Virus record (IMG/VR): IMGVR_UViG_3300046529_000421
Location: 1-51,987 of that record
Strand: one strand, 5' to 3'
DNA: 51,987 nt
Source: a virus
Position numbers and translations under genes: made by a program. The number at the start of each line of letters is the position of its first letter. The first letter of the stretch is position 1. The notes under the pieces are model-generated. The model was not told the DNA's origin, made no database searches, and saw only the letters and a program-made list of their open reading frames with translations. Of the stretch, positions 37,585-47,276 are shown in pieces.

Positions 37585-39263
37585 CAGCTGACTCCCCGCG
37601 ATATCAGTCCCACTTGTAGCCTTTCTAGTAGTGCTTCCATGCCGGATGCAGGGGCATCGAGATCACATTCAACGCTCCTCCGGTCATGCGTATAAGTAGT
37701 ATTGATTACCTTGCGATAACCGTGATCAGCCGCGTTCAGAACGGATATGTAGTCGCCAGATTTGAGCTGACCGACCGGACGCAGAACCGATTGCGCGTCG
37801 AGGCAGTAACCCTCCAAGGTGACCGATCCCGAACGCGGTAGCAAGTTGGCTTCTTCTAGAAAACGTTCTCCGACCTTCGCAGCTTCTTCAGGGTTGGAAA
37901 ACCCTTTCATATCGAGCAGCGCGTGGCGCGGTCGGTTCGCTTCTACAGCAGGGTTCGACGGGTCGGTAATTTCGAGACCGTCTCTGATGACGTCGGCTCC
38001 GCTGCCAGGCGGTCCGACCAGTACCGTCCTCCCGCTCACGTCCTGGAATTGCACAGTGCAGGAACGCCAGAGATGCTTGCTGTCAGTTCCCGTTTCGTTG
38101 AGTTCAGACTCTTCAACGTACGTCTTCCAGTACCGGCTATAGGTTCCGGGTTTGCGGTACTCCAGCTTCTTGTTCTTATATACGAACCAGTCGTACAGAG
38201 CGTATTTGACGAGGTCTTTCAGGATCGTCGCGAGGGTGCCCGGAGTGCCGTACCACGCCTGGGGGTTTATGAACCCGTCATCTTCAATGCTTTCCGAGTC
38301 GGCAACGAGCGGCGCGCCGAAGGTTTCGATCAAGTACAAGATCATCTGCTTCGCGCTGAAGCCTACGTTCGGCCATACGCCTAGCAGAGGTAGTTTGTGA
38401 TTGCCTACTGCCCGTATATTGGAGAACCCGAACGTCTCTCCTGCAGATTCACCTTCATAGGCTCCCGCGAACATCGTCTGGAAGACTGCCCATTTCCATT
38501 CGCCTGGGCCTTCGTCTTTAACGATTTCATGAATTTTGGAAGGAGTGGTACCGAAGTCTTCTGAGCTGATGAAAGAAGTCGAATTGTCGTCCGACGCGAG
38601 GAACCCGTGATTGTGTCTGAATTCGGCTTCGCCACCGGGGTTAATCGTCTCAAAGTCGAAGTGCAACTCGCCTATGTTGCAGCCTTCGCCGTCGAACCAC
38701 GACTCTCCAAGCTCTACCTTTTTCCCGTATTCGGCTAGGTATTCAAAGAACAGACCGGCTGCTGCTTCGCCCGCGTCGCGGAACCCTTGCGTCAATGAAA
38801 CCGAAAGATCGAATTCGGCTTTCAACAAAGCGATGCGTCGTTCCGAAGACATGTCGCCGATCTTGCTCAAGTCTCCCGAGATGAACCCCATGCGGATTTT
38901 TTCGTCGTCTTCTAGGATCGCTTGATTGCCTAGAGCGGCAGGGGTGATGAGGATGCGACCGCCCGACTCATCCGGCTTTTCGTCTAGGTAACCCTCAAAG
39001 ATTGGATCGCCTGTCTTCTGCCTAGCGATGATCTCGTCATAGGGTCGAAGGTCGTTCCACTGCCTCTGAGGGTCGCGAGCCAATTCGCCCCCGCAGCCCT
39101 TGGCTCCTCCCGGCATCTCGGTCTGCGTTGTGATATTGCCGATGACGTTCTCGGCTAGGTACTCATCCTCAGACCAGCGCCCCTTAGTCGGGCCGTTCGG
39201 ATGTTTGACCTCGATGGCCAGCTCATCCGGTGGATACTCGTTTACAAAGATCGGGACCGACAT
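37584..39263 (-). CDS. Minor tail (baseplate-like) protein
   Basis: The 559-residue protein is the second gene after the tape measure. It is mixed alpha/beta, with a middle that looks like a tail-hub domain (FSAKQMILYLIETFGAPLVA, TILKDLVKYALYDWFVYKNK) and a C-terminal beta domain (GSVTLEGYCLDAQSVLRPVG, SGDYISVLNA). In siphophages this position encodes the tail-associated hub or lysozyme-like protein; no lytic motif is visible here. Coupled to the lysis cluster by a TAATG overlap. Assignment rests on position and composition. Confidence 0.7.
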   Translation of the reverse strand: MSVPIFVNEYPPDELAIEVKHPNGPTKGRWSEDEYLAENVIGNITTQTEMPGGAKGCGGELARDPQRQWNDLRPYDEIIARQKTGDPIFEGYLDEKPDESGGRILITPAALGNQAILEDDEKIRMGFISGDLSKIGDMSSERRIALLKAEFDLSVSLTQGFRDAGEAAAGLFFEYLAEYGKKVELGESWFDGEGCNIGELHFDFETINPGGEAEFRHNHGFLASDDNSTSFISSEDFGTTPSKIHEIVKDEGPGEWKWAVFQTMFAGAYEGESAGETFGFSNIRAVGNHKLPLLGVWPNVGFSAKQMILYLIETFGAPLVADSESIEDDGFINPQAWYGTPGTLATILKDLVKYALYDWFVYKNKKLEYRKPGTYSRYWKTYVEESELNETGTDSKHLWRSCTVQFQDVSGRTVLVGPPGSGADVIRDGLEITDPSNPAVEANRPRHALLDMKGFSNPEEAAKVGERFLEEANLLPRSGSVTLEGYCLDAQSVLRPVGQLKSGDYISVLNAADHGYRKVINTTYTHDRRSVECDLDAPASGMEALLERLQVGLISRGVS

Positions 39264-39269
39264 GTGGAG

Positions 39270-41351
39270 CTATCCGGCCTCGGTCATGAAGTGGTAGCCA
39301 GGGAAGTAGATCAATTGGCCCTGAATATAGTTCGAACCGTTATCTCCCACTTTGTCGAAGTCTCCGCGAGTCGGAGCGCCGATGATCCGTAGGGGTCGAT
39401 CCTCTAGACCGGATGGAGGAGCCCAAGGCAGTGAGCCGCGATCCGGGGTCAGCTTGCCCCAGACCTCGGTACCGTCACCTTGCCGGATGACTCCCTCGCT
39501 TCTAATCTCAATCCCCATACCGGCGTAGCAGACCGACTCGGATTCAGTCCCCCAGATCGACATATTGGAGTACTGACGGATACTAGCGACCCCGCCTTTT
39601 GTCTGTGTATCCATCAGGTAGACATCGCCAGCTGCCAGATTACCAATTTCAGAATCTTGCAGTGAGCTAATGATCTCCATCGGCAAGTTAGCCGGGTCTA
39701 GAGACATCCATACCGTTACGACATCTCCGATTACCTGACAAAGCAATCTACCTTTTACTACTGTCGGTATCGGTGTTCCAAGAAGTTTCGGAGGTATGTT
39801 ATGAATCTGATTCCTAATCGCCCCTCCTGCTACAACCTTAATATGAATCTGATAAAGGTTCAGAGCGAAGTCCCATTCAAACCATACTGCTATAAAGTTT
39901 TCGCTATCTTTGTACTTAAGGAAAGAACCCCACTGATAATTGTGATACAGTTCTAAGGTAGTATGCTCAGCGAAGAAGTCAAACTGGAAGTTTACGTCAG
40001 ACATGTTTACGTCCAGACCGATTGCACGGCCTTTGAAACCGCCGGTCGCTCCGGAATCTTCAATCGCATCCCTCTGTAACAGCCCTAGTTCTTCTGCTCT
40101 TACCTTGAAGTCATCGGCATCCGATCCTGCGGTAGCGATGTAATTTCCCGGGCCAACTAGAGGAGCAGTACCCGTTACTCCCCCTTCATGTGCAACCCGG
40201 AACGTATCTCTCGCTACAAATTCCGGAGGGATCGTCAGCGATGGAGACTCCGATACCCGAGTGAATAGCTCGGTCGGATGTATCCATACGCAGTCTATGT
40301 CGATTTCAGTTTTGGCTTCGGTAGTTGCGCGCGCTATCAAACGCCACTCCCAGGATCGTTCTCCCAGGATCGCTAGCTCCGGTCGGCACTCTCCCATATC
40401 GAGTATGTCGTAAGACCCAGACAACTTAGTCGATACGATGCCGGTGTCATTACGTGACCACTGAGTAGTACCGTTGGCTCTGTATTCAAGACGTAGCTGA
40501 ACGTTTCCCGGCGTGAATTCATTGAAGATGCGGAAGTAGAGGCGACGCACTCCCTTGTGCGTCATATCTTCTTCGCCGCCAATTTTCGATCCGAGTATCG
40601 CCGTCCATTCTTCGGTCAGAGTAGCTCGTACAACTTCTGTCCCCGAAGAAAAGTTCCTGGCATGTTTTATCGACGCGCCGAGCAGATCGAGTTTTTCAGT
40701 GTTGTAGAAAGGTTTCGCGGTATCGGCGCTGCTGTAGTCCCGCGACTCGCCGGATAGGACGATGCCATGCCAGTCTGCTTCTCCTCCGTTTTCAAACTGG
40801 CAACGAACGAGTCCAGGAGCAGTACCCAGAACCTTCGGAATTAGGAGTTCAAGGTACCTGTGAGCACCAGCGTCAGCTATGGTCCCTGTTTCAACCGGGG
40901 TAATACCGTAGCAGAAAGGCCCACAGTTGAATCGAAGTTCGACGTTCGGCGCATGCTGCCGGTGCGCCATGTACCAGCCTTGCAGTCCGCCGATAGCAGC
41001 CGAGTGAGCTTGGAAGACGACGGGCTTAGAGCCGCTGCGACTATCAGGAACGCGCTTTACAAATCCGCTCTCGTCTCCGATACGTCCAATCTTCTGTTGC
41101 AGCATCACCGCAGCCGTTGCGAGGTCTTGCTCGCCCTCTTCTTTGACGCCCACTTTAATTTTCACTTCGCGATTCGGCGGGCGCTTATTTGAAGGGATTT
41201 CGCCTAGCCGCTGTTTCACCAAGAACAGTTCGATGGAAGCATCGTCCCAGTCGGCATCGACTATGTACAGGCCAAGGCCATCCAGGGCAAGCTCTGTGCG
41301 CTCGACTGCGAACTCGGGTGGGTCAAGCGTCACTGTCTCGTTGCTGTTCAA
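39270..41351 (-). CDS. Large distal tail protein
   Basis: The 693-residue protein follows the tape measure with an ATGA overlap. That is the position of distal tail (Dit) proteins, but it is longer than the classic 250 residues. It contains two lectin- or concanavalin-like beta regions (about 125-340 and 450-620: VWIHPTELFTR, FIAVWFEWDFALNLYQIHIK), so carbohydrate contact at the tail tip is possible. The C-terminus (LRIIGAPTRGDFDKVG, GQLIYFPGYHF) is beta-rich. It may combine tail-tip and receptor-binding functions. Confidence 0.72.
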   Translation of the reverse strand: MNSNETVTLDPPEFAVERTELALDGLGLYIVDADWDDASIELFLVKQRLGEIPSNKRPPNREVKIKVGVKEEGEQDLATAAVMLQQKIGRIGDESGFVKRVPDSRSGSKPVVFQAHSAAIGGLQGWYMAHRQHAPNVELRFNCGPFCYGITPVETGTIADAGAHRYLELLIPKVLGTAPGLVRCQFENGGEADWHGIVLSGESRDYSSADTAKPFYNTEKLDLLGASIKHARNFSSGTEVVRATLTEEWTAILGSKIGGEEDMTHKGVRRLYFRIFNEFTPGNVQLRLEYRANGTTQWSRNDTGIVSTKLSGSYDILDMGECRPELAILGERSWEWRLIARATTEAKTEIDIDCVWIHPTELFTRVSESPSLTIPPEFVARDTFRVAHEGGVTGTAPLVGPGNYIATAGSDADDFKVRAEELGLLQRDAIEDSGATGGFKGRAIGLDVNMSDVNFQFDFFAEHTTLELYHNYQWGSFLKYKDSENFIAVWFEWDFALNLYQIHIKVVAGGAIRNQIHNIPPKLLGTPIPTVVKGRLLCQVIGDVVTVWMSLDPANLPMEIISSLQDSEIGNLAAGDVYLMDTQTKGGVASIRQYSNMSIWGTESESVCYAGMGIEIRSEGVIRQGDGTEVWGKLTPDRGSLPWAPPSGLEDRPLRIIGAPTRGDFDKVGDNGSNYIQGQLIYFPGYHFMTEAG

Positions 41352-44300
41352 GTTAGTCCTCCGGGGGTAATGGCCTGGCTTTTGCGGCCTTGTTTCTTAG
41401 TTGCCTTATTGACCTTCGCCTCGAAAGTCTGGTCGCCTATCTTCACATCGGCTGTGCCATCTTCATAGACGTTTAGCTCGTCTATCGTTAGGTTGAGGCT
41501 GCCTCCTGCGTCGGCGCTGACGGCGCTCCGAGCCTCAGCCTGCGTAACGACCCGGCTGCCGTTCGGCATGACTAGCTTCTCTGCGCCCCTCTCGCCCACG
41601 TCCGCGACGACGGAGCCACCTAGAGCGAACGCACCGGCATAGGGCACAGCTGCGGTCGCGGCGACGCTAGGCGTGTTCCTAAGCTGTTCCATCTGGTACT
41701 GCGAGACGATGAACCGCTTACGCCATTCAAGGTCGATTTCCTTTTCAAGGTCTTTCAGTTCCGAGTTATCGGTACCACCGGCAGGCGACTGCGGTTTCTT
41801 GTTCATTTCTTCGCCGATGTCTTTCATGCGAGAAAGGATGCTGAACGCTTCGCCACCGACCTCGTCTATTGGCGGAGGATTGCCGATGTCGGCCTTTTTC
41901 GATCCGCCTTTGCCTTGTATCTGTTCTAGGCCGAAGAACGAATCTCCAGTACCTTCAAATTCTCCTCCTGATGTGAAGAGGCTCGCCATAGTCTTGTAGA
42001 GGCTGTCGTGTCGTTCTTCGAGAGTCCCGACGAGAGATTTCGCGCCGCCTTCAACGCGCGTCTTATCCTTGACATCCTTTTCGATAGCGGTGATCTGTTC
42101 CTGATCTTTTTTGATCTGGCCGGTCGCGCCTTTATTGGTGCTTCCTATCGCTTCGTTCTTCGATTTGATAGCAGCGTTCACGGCTTCGATTTTGCTATGG
42201 TCGGGATGTTTCGCGCTCTGGAGCTTGCTCAGATTGCGTTCAAGTTCCTTCTTTTCTTTTTCGAGCTTCTGAACGCCGTCGTTCTGCGCTTTTTCTAGGT
42301 CTTTGATTTTTTTCGCGAGTTCACGCTTCTTGGCTTCATCCTTACGAATCTCGGCCTGCACTTTCGCGAGCCGCTCTTTCGTATGTTTCATCAATTTCAT
42401 AACTCGCGGCAGAGTTTTCTGAGCGATGACGCTGTGCGAGGTAACGACCTGTTTGCGGAGAGCCATGAGCGAGCCAAGCTCTTTTTCTAGCCAATTACCC
42501 TCGGTCGCTCCCTTGAAGATGCCCTGCGTGATCGCGCCGGTTTCTTCATCGCTCGTCGTCAGCGTCCCGGCGTTGGTAGAGTATTCACCGAACTTTTCGG
42601 TTTCATTAGTAAGTTCGCCAAGCCTACTCATCTGCGACTTCGGCAGATCGATCTTCGAGATTTGACGGTTAATCTTTTTAAGTTTTGAATGGAACAGAGG
42701 CAGGTGTTTGCCTTCGCCCAGACCATGCAGAGTGCTACCAATTCCTTTTTCGACTTCGCCGCCTTTTTGGTACCAGCCCTTCGCAAGGTGTTCGCTCCAG
42801 GCGTTGGCCGGAGTCTGGTAACGATCCTTCACGTAGCCGACCATCCATTCAAGCTGCTTCTTAGCCGACTCCGGACCCTGGTAGGGCCACGCGCCTTTCG
42901 GGTACTTGGATGGCGGGAGCGCCTGCGCGAGCCCTGCTGCGCCGGATTCCGGGTTAACGGCTCGCGGGTTCCATCCGGCCTCGCTCATCTCCAGCGAGTT
43001 GAACGGCGACCATTCGCCCATGCCCCAGACGTTGCCGACCATTTCTTTCGCCATTTTGACTACAGGTCCGGTAGCAACCGATCCTAGGCCAGAAGAGCCA
43101 GTGTGCTTCTTCAGATAGCTCTGCGCCATCTTGACTGCCGTATCGAGCGTCGCCTGTCCTACCTGCTTGAGTTCTCCTCCGGGTCCGGAGAATTTCATCC
43201 CAGGGATATTCGGGACATGACCTTCAAACTGTCCTTTAGCGCCTGTCGCCTGTTTGCCGTATAGCTGAACGTGGTTGACCTCGGCTGCGCTCGGCGGATA
43301 GAACGGACGGTACAGACCGATTGCTCTCAAAGTTTTCTCATGCACCGCGAACATCGAGTCACGCGAAGGCGATCCTGCACCTACATCAGCTGCTTCTCCT
43401 TTGGTATGCGGATCGTTAGCGAATCCTCCTACTTCAACCGAATGCTGCGGTGTCCGGTAGCCGGAGATAACGAACATCGTTTTATTGATCGCACTAGAGA
43501 GCTTGTAGAGGTCGTTCAGAATCTGCGGCTCATCCCCTACCGACATATTGGCACCGCCGATTTCGACGGCTCCTCCCAGTTGGAAGCGCGGCGCTAGACC
43601 GAAGTTTATTTCGTTGAGTTTGTGGATACCCGTTTTAGCTACTGCTTCGCGATTGAGTACGTACTCGCCCTTCTCCAGCATCGCCGGAACCGAGTCGCCG
43701 GAAGCTGCGCCCATACTGATGTGGCCGCCTCGTGCTTTATGCACCGCTTCTTTGTGCGCTCCGAATTTCGCACCTTTGATCCCGAGGTTGCCTGCGAACC
43801 CTCCAAGTACGGTTTCGACTTTCAGTATCCCGTTAACAGATGCTTTCGAGAAGTTGTGTATGTCTCCCGACGCCTTCTGCATCTGCGTTTTCGTTTCCGA
43901 CTGGAATGGCCCCATCTGTTGTTTGAGGTTTACGACCCTTTCCTTCGAGTCGTCCATACCGCTCGTAAACTTCTTGACTTGAGAGGAGAAATCGGAGATG
44001 GGGAACAGGGGATGTGTCTTCTTGAACTCAGCGTTCGTATGCTCTACAGCTTCACGCACTTCCTTCTGCCGCGATACTAGTCCTTCAAGCTTCTTCTGGA
44101 ATTTATCGCTGTATTGTCCGCCTTCAGAGAAGGACTTTTTTAGGTTTATATTAGCCTTGTCGCTAGCTTCAGCAGCTTTAGCCCATTGTTGACCGACTTC
44201 TGCTAGGCGATTCGGACCGGCATTATTGAACATCGCATTTTTCGCCTCTTCCTTCGCGTGTTTGAGAGCGAACTTGCTAGCTTCAGCGGCGTGCTTCTGT

Positions 44301-46621
44301 ATACGAACGTTGTTTTCAAGGATGCGTTTATTCAACGCTCCTTTCAGTCCCTGATTTTCTTCGGCGCTTCCCAGATGTCTTTTAGCTCGGGAGAGTTCAT
44401 CCGTAGCAATCTTGATTTTCATCGTGTCATGAAGAAGACGATCCGCCCCGGTGTGACCTTGCCTGCGATCCTTCTCAAGCTTATTTTCGGCCTGGTGTAG
44501 GTGATCCGCTGCGACCGTTACGCTTTTGTGAGCATGCCCGGTAACGTTTTCGGCCTGCGCGAAGCTCCGCGCTGCCTCTCTCTGTTTCTTCAAAGCATCG
44601 GCCATGCTCTTACTAGAGTGTTCGAGTCCCTTCTGAGCTTTCTGAGCCTTGTTCAATTCCTGATGCGATCCGCCGATGAAGTCGGAGACGATGGACCCGA
44701 TGCCTGCCCCGGCGAGCGCACCGGCAACCGTACCGACACCTGGTACAACCGATCCGAGTATCCCGCCGATAAGAGCGCCGCCTGCCGCACCTCCAGCCTC
44801 TTTCAGAGCATTGTTAGTATCGCCAGAGATAGCTGAAGTCAATATATTCGCGAGTCCGACCGCAGCTATCGCGCCGGGGATAGCGAGAGCCATGCCGCTC
44901 GCCAGCCCTCCTGCGATCCCTGCCCCTCCCGCCTCGGCTGCGGGTACTGCCTCAGCTGCTGCCGTAGATACAGACGACGCGGCCGCACCCTTGCTCGAAG
45001 CGAAGAGGGACATTTGTCCACCGGTCGCCGCAGCCTCGGGAAGGAGGGCGTCCATAGAGTTGATGCCGCGCAGCCCGCCGATGGGCATGCCCAGGATCGC
45101 CTCGGCGTTCGCTGCCTTCTGGGCGGCTGCTACCTCCTCTATCGCAGCGGTTTGTGCTGCTGCGCTTGCCTCGGCTGCTGCTGCCGTAGCCTCGTAAGTC
45201 CCCGCCAGAGTCTCCTCGGCTGCGGCGACCTCCTCGATGGCTGCTGTCTCTTTGGAGAACCATCCGATAATTGCGCCGACTGCCTGTACCATCAGTCCGA
45301 AGGACTTAACAAAGAATCCGGTAAGGCGAATCAGGTAGGCAAGAACTACCGTCAGCGCTATGAACGTAAGAATTGAAGACTGAACGTGGACGGGCAGGTT
45401 ATGGAAGATGTTGAAGAGCGCCGTTACTCCGCCAACAAGAGTATGCAGGACGATAACGAGAGGAGGTATGATCTGTATACCCATTTTGGTCAAGACCGTC
45501 TCGACCTGAACCCAAGCCTCTTTCAGCTGATTGACAGGGGCATCTTCTGCCTCGCGGATTTTTTTCGGAGTTTCTTCGCGAAGCGTTCGTATGCGCCCGT
45601 ACGTTTTTTTGAGCGAGTCGAGATTCTGAAGCATTGAGATAGCGCCGCGCGAGGTTCGACCGCCACCGAAGATTTCCTCGATAGTTTTGATCTGGTGCGT
45701 CGGGTCTTTACCTTCGATTTTTTCAAGGTGTTCCTCCAGCAGCGACATAGCGGAGAAGAGTCCATGCTGAGGGTTCGCTTTGATTGCATTCGTCAGCGCG
45801 TAGTAGCTCAGGTGAAGTCGTTCAAATGCTTCTTCCGCCTTTTCGGTATGCGGTATCAACATCTGGAAGGTCATCGCGAGACGGTACGCGCCCTGCTGAG
45901 CCGGGACGCCGCGCTGCGTTAGGAGGTCGAGCGCCGCGCCTACGTCTTCAAACGATAGGCCCATCTGCTTCGCCGCCGGAATGATGCCTGTACTCATCGA
46001 CCCGGTAACTTCGTTCATCTTTGTATCGCCTGCACCCATGATGGCGTTCAGGTTCGCAATCGTTTCTTTTGCAGTCAACGCTCCCTTGATCTGGTTTTTC
46101 AGAGCGGAGACGACGGCGTAAGTCGTTTCAGCCATCCCAGACTGCCCGACCATCGCGAGTTTCGCGGACTGGCTGAGAACGTCGATCGCTTTTGCGCCTT
46201 TGTAACCGTCAGAGGCTACGTGGTACAGACCTTCTGCAAGTTCGGTTGGTCCCTGGGTATATCTCCCCGAGGCGGACATATCCAACAAAGTCCGCTTATA
46301 CATTGCTAAGTTTTTCTGAGACGTATCTGTATGCGTCTCTACCAGCAACATTGCTTTGTCATACTTCTGACCGAAGTAGACAGCTGCCGCTCCCGCCGCT
46401 AAGAGAGGAGTAGCGTAATACTTTGTAGCGGCCTTGCCGACTTTGCTTATGCCAACACCGGCTCGCTCGATCTTTTTACCGCTTGATGCAAGAGAAGTGC
46501 CCGCCGCGTCCGCAACCGCAGCCGTCTTTTTGAGGTTCGACTGGACCGAGCTTATTTTAGCGTTTGTTGGTCCGACCCCCTCAGCAGAGACGATTACGGC
46601 TAGGACAGCAGCGGGCAGCAT
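41348..46621 (-). CDS. Tape measure protein with M15 peptidase and SLT transglycosylase domains
   Basis: The 1757-residue protein sets tail length. It has an N-terminal TMP region (phage tail tape domain with LIPHTEKAEEAFERL), several membrane-type helices near 380-460 and 560-640 (FLTFIALTVVLAYL, GIAGGLASGMALAIPGAIAA), and long coiled coils. A carboxypeptidase-like M15 domain spans about residues 1025-1122 (FVISGYRTP, DPHTKGEAADVG, EVNHVQLYG: zinc His, Asp and His). An SLT-type transglycosylase lies at about 1185-1280 (MSEAGWNPRAVNPESGAAGL with catalytic Glu). The start follows AGGAAGG and lies 7 bp after the chaperone extension stop. Both hydrolases probably help open the wall during DNA entry. 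Confidence 0.93.
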   Translation of the reverse strand: MLPAAVLAVIVSAEGVGPTNAKISSVQSNLKKTAAVADAAGTSLASSGKKIERAGVGISKVGKAATKYYATPLLAAGAAAVYFGQKYDKAMLLVETHTDTSQKNLAMYKRTLLDMSASGRYTQGPTELAEGLYHVASDGYKGAKAIDVLSQSAKLAMVGQSGMAETTYAVVSALKNQIKGALTAKETIANLNAIMGAGDTKMNEVTGSMSTGIIPAAKQMGLSFEDVGAALDLLTQRGVPAQQGAYRLAMTFQMLIPHTEKAEEAFERLHLSYYALTNAIKANPQHGLFSAMSLLEEHLEKIEGKDPTHQIKTIEEIFGGGRTSRGAISMLQNLDSLKKTYGRIRTLREETPKKIREAEDAPVNQLKEAWVQVETVLTKMGIQIIPPLVIVLHTLVGGVTALFNIFHNLPVHVQSSILTFIALTVVLAYLIRLTGFFVKSFGLMVQAVGAIIGWFSKETAAIEEVAAAEETLAGTYEATAAAAEASAAAQTAAIEEVAAAQKAANAEAILGMPIGGLRGINSMDALLPEAAATGGQMSLFASSKGAAASSVSTAAAEAVPAAEAGGAGIAGGLASGMALAIPGAIAAVGLANILTSAISGDTNNALKEAGGAAGGALIGGILGSVVPGVGTVAGALAGAGIGSIVSDFIGGSHQELNKAQKAQKGLEHSSKSMADALKKQREAARSFAQAENVTGHAHKSVTVAADHLHQAENKLEKDRRQGHTGADRLLHDTMKIKIATDELSRAKRHLGSAEENQGLKGALNKRILENNVRIQKHAAEASKFALKHAKEEAKNAMFNNAGPNRLAEVGQQWAKAAEASDKANINLKKSFSEGGQYSDKFQKKLEGLVSRQKEVREAVEHTNAEFKKTHPLFPISDFSSQVKKFTSGMDDSKERVVNLKQQMGPFQSETKTQMQKASGDIHNFSKASVNGILKVETVLGGFAGNLGIKGAKFGAHKEAVHKARGGHISMGAASGDSVPAMLEKGEYVLNREAVAKTGIHKLNEINFGLAPRFQLGGAVEIGGANMSVGDEPQILNDLYKLSSAINKTMFVISGYRTPQHSVEVGGFANDPHTKGEAADVGAGSPSRDSMFAVHEKTLRAIGLYRPFYPPSAAEVNHVQLYGKQATGAKGQFEGHVPNIPGMKFSGPGGELKQVGQATLDTAVKMAQSYLKKHTGSSGLGSVATGPVVKMAKEMVGNVWGMGEWSPFNSLEMSEAGWNPRAVNPESGAAGLAQALPPSKYPKGAWPYQGPESAKKQLEWMVGYVKDRYQTPANAWSEHLAKGWYQKGGEVEKGIGSTLHGLGEGKHLPLFHSKLKKINRQISKIDLPKSQMSRLGELTNETEKFGEYSTNAGTLTTSDEETGAITQGIFKGATEGNWLEKELGSLMALRKQVVTSHSVIAQKTLPRVMKLMKHTKERLAKVQAEIRKDEAKKRELAKKIKDLEKAQNDGVQKLEKEKKELERNLSKLQSAKHPDHSKIEAVNAAIKSKNEAIGSTNKGATGQIKKDQEQITAIEKDVKDKTRVEGGAKSLVGTLEERHDSLYKTMASLFTSGGEFEGTGDSFFGLEQIQGKGGSKKADIGNPPPIDEVGGEAFSILSRMKDIGEEMNKKPQSPAGGTDNSELKDLEKEIDLEWRKRFIVSQYQMEQLRNTPSVAATAAVPYAGAFALGGSVVADVGERGAEKLVMPNGSRVVTQAEARSAVSADAGGSLNLTIDELNVYEDGTADVKIGDQTFEAKVNKATKKQGRKSQAITPGGLT

Positions 46622-46627
46622 CAGATG

Positions 46628-46774
46628 TTACCTTCCTGATTCTTCTCTAGCTTGATTTTCCTCTGCGGCAATCTGCTCATAGAACGCTCGCCAGACAGCC
46701 TCGTCGTGCGGAGTGAGTTCATCTTGCATTTTGTCGATAGAGGCATAACCAAGGTCTTTCGCTAGCAGGTATCT
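46628..46774 (-). CDS. Tail assembly chaperone GT extension (frameshift product)
   Basis: The frame is open without its own start and overlaps the end of the G gene in the +1 (or -2) frame. Its 48 codons after the G stop encode RYLLAKDLGYASIDKMQDEL and end VWRAFYEQIAAEENQAREES, with the W-x-A-F-Y pattern common at the end of phage T extensions. In siphophages G and GT are made by a programmed frameshift before the tape measure gene, exactly here. A likely slip site is GTT TAG A, where valine tRNA could move +1 at the stop codon. No heptamer typical of -1 slipping was found. Confidence 0.72.
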   Translation of the reverse strand, partial: RYLLAKDLGYASIDKMQDELTPHDEAVWRAFYEQIAAEENQAREESGR

Positions 46775-47240
46775 AAACCTCAGGTCGCTCGTCTTGTCCC
46801 TGAAATTCTTCCCGGCTCTCCTCCAGAGCCTTCTTGTCGATGCCGCTGTTCTCGTCGAGCCATTTGATGACCCTCTGGAAGCCAGGACCGGAGGACAGAT
46901 GCAACTCGCGCACCTTCTCCTCGGTGAAGTCCGGTCGTTTGACTCCGAGCTTGAACTGCATCATCTCCATCTCAGCCCAAGCAATCTCTACGTTTTCCCC
47001 TCGGAAAGCGTACCCGCGAGTCTTGATGCGGGCTGCTTGATTGGCGGTGAACGAACGAACCTCGACTGAATAGCCCCACTCGGGAACCTCCAGTATCTCG
47101 GTCTTGATATCTTTCGGCGCGGCGGTGAGGATGTCCTCGACCGTACCGATGGGCAGCTTGCCCTTCTGAACATCTTTGACGGCAGAACCGACCGCAGGTG
47201 CGGTGCCACCGGCTCCAGCTTGACTCGTTGCGTCAGACAT
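46773..47240 (-). CDS. Tail assembly chaperone G
   Basis: The 155-residue protein starts after an AAAGGAGAAG site. It has a conserved DILTAAPKDIKTEILEVPEW segment and ARIKTRGYAFRGENVEIA, then a helical C-terminus (EFQGQDERPEV). The place between the tail tube and tape measure, with an overlapping out-of-frame extension, is diagnostic of the G/GT chaperone pair, which coats the tape measure during tail assembly. Confidence 0.85.
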   Translation of the reverse strand: MSDATSQAGAGGTAPAVGSAVKDVQKGKLPIGTVEDILTAAPKDIKTEILEVPEWGYSVEVRSFTANQAARIKTRGYAFRGENVEIAWAEMEMMQFKLGVKRPDFTEEKVRELHLSSGPGFQRVIKWLDENSGIDKKALEESREEFQGQDERPEV

Positions 47241-47276
47241 CTTACTTCTCCTTTTTCGTTGTCTAGTCGGAATCGC

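Noticed and set aside
44676-45197. Plus-strand Ala/Pro-rich frame of 173 codons
   Set aside because: It mirrors the alanine-glycine-rich part of the tape measure gene. Composition is an artefact of the opposite strand.
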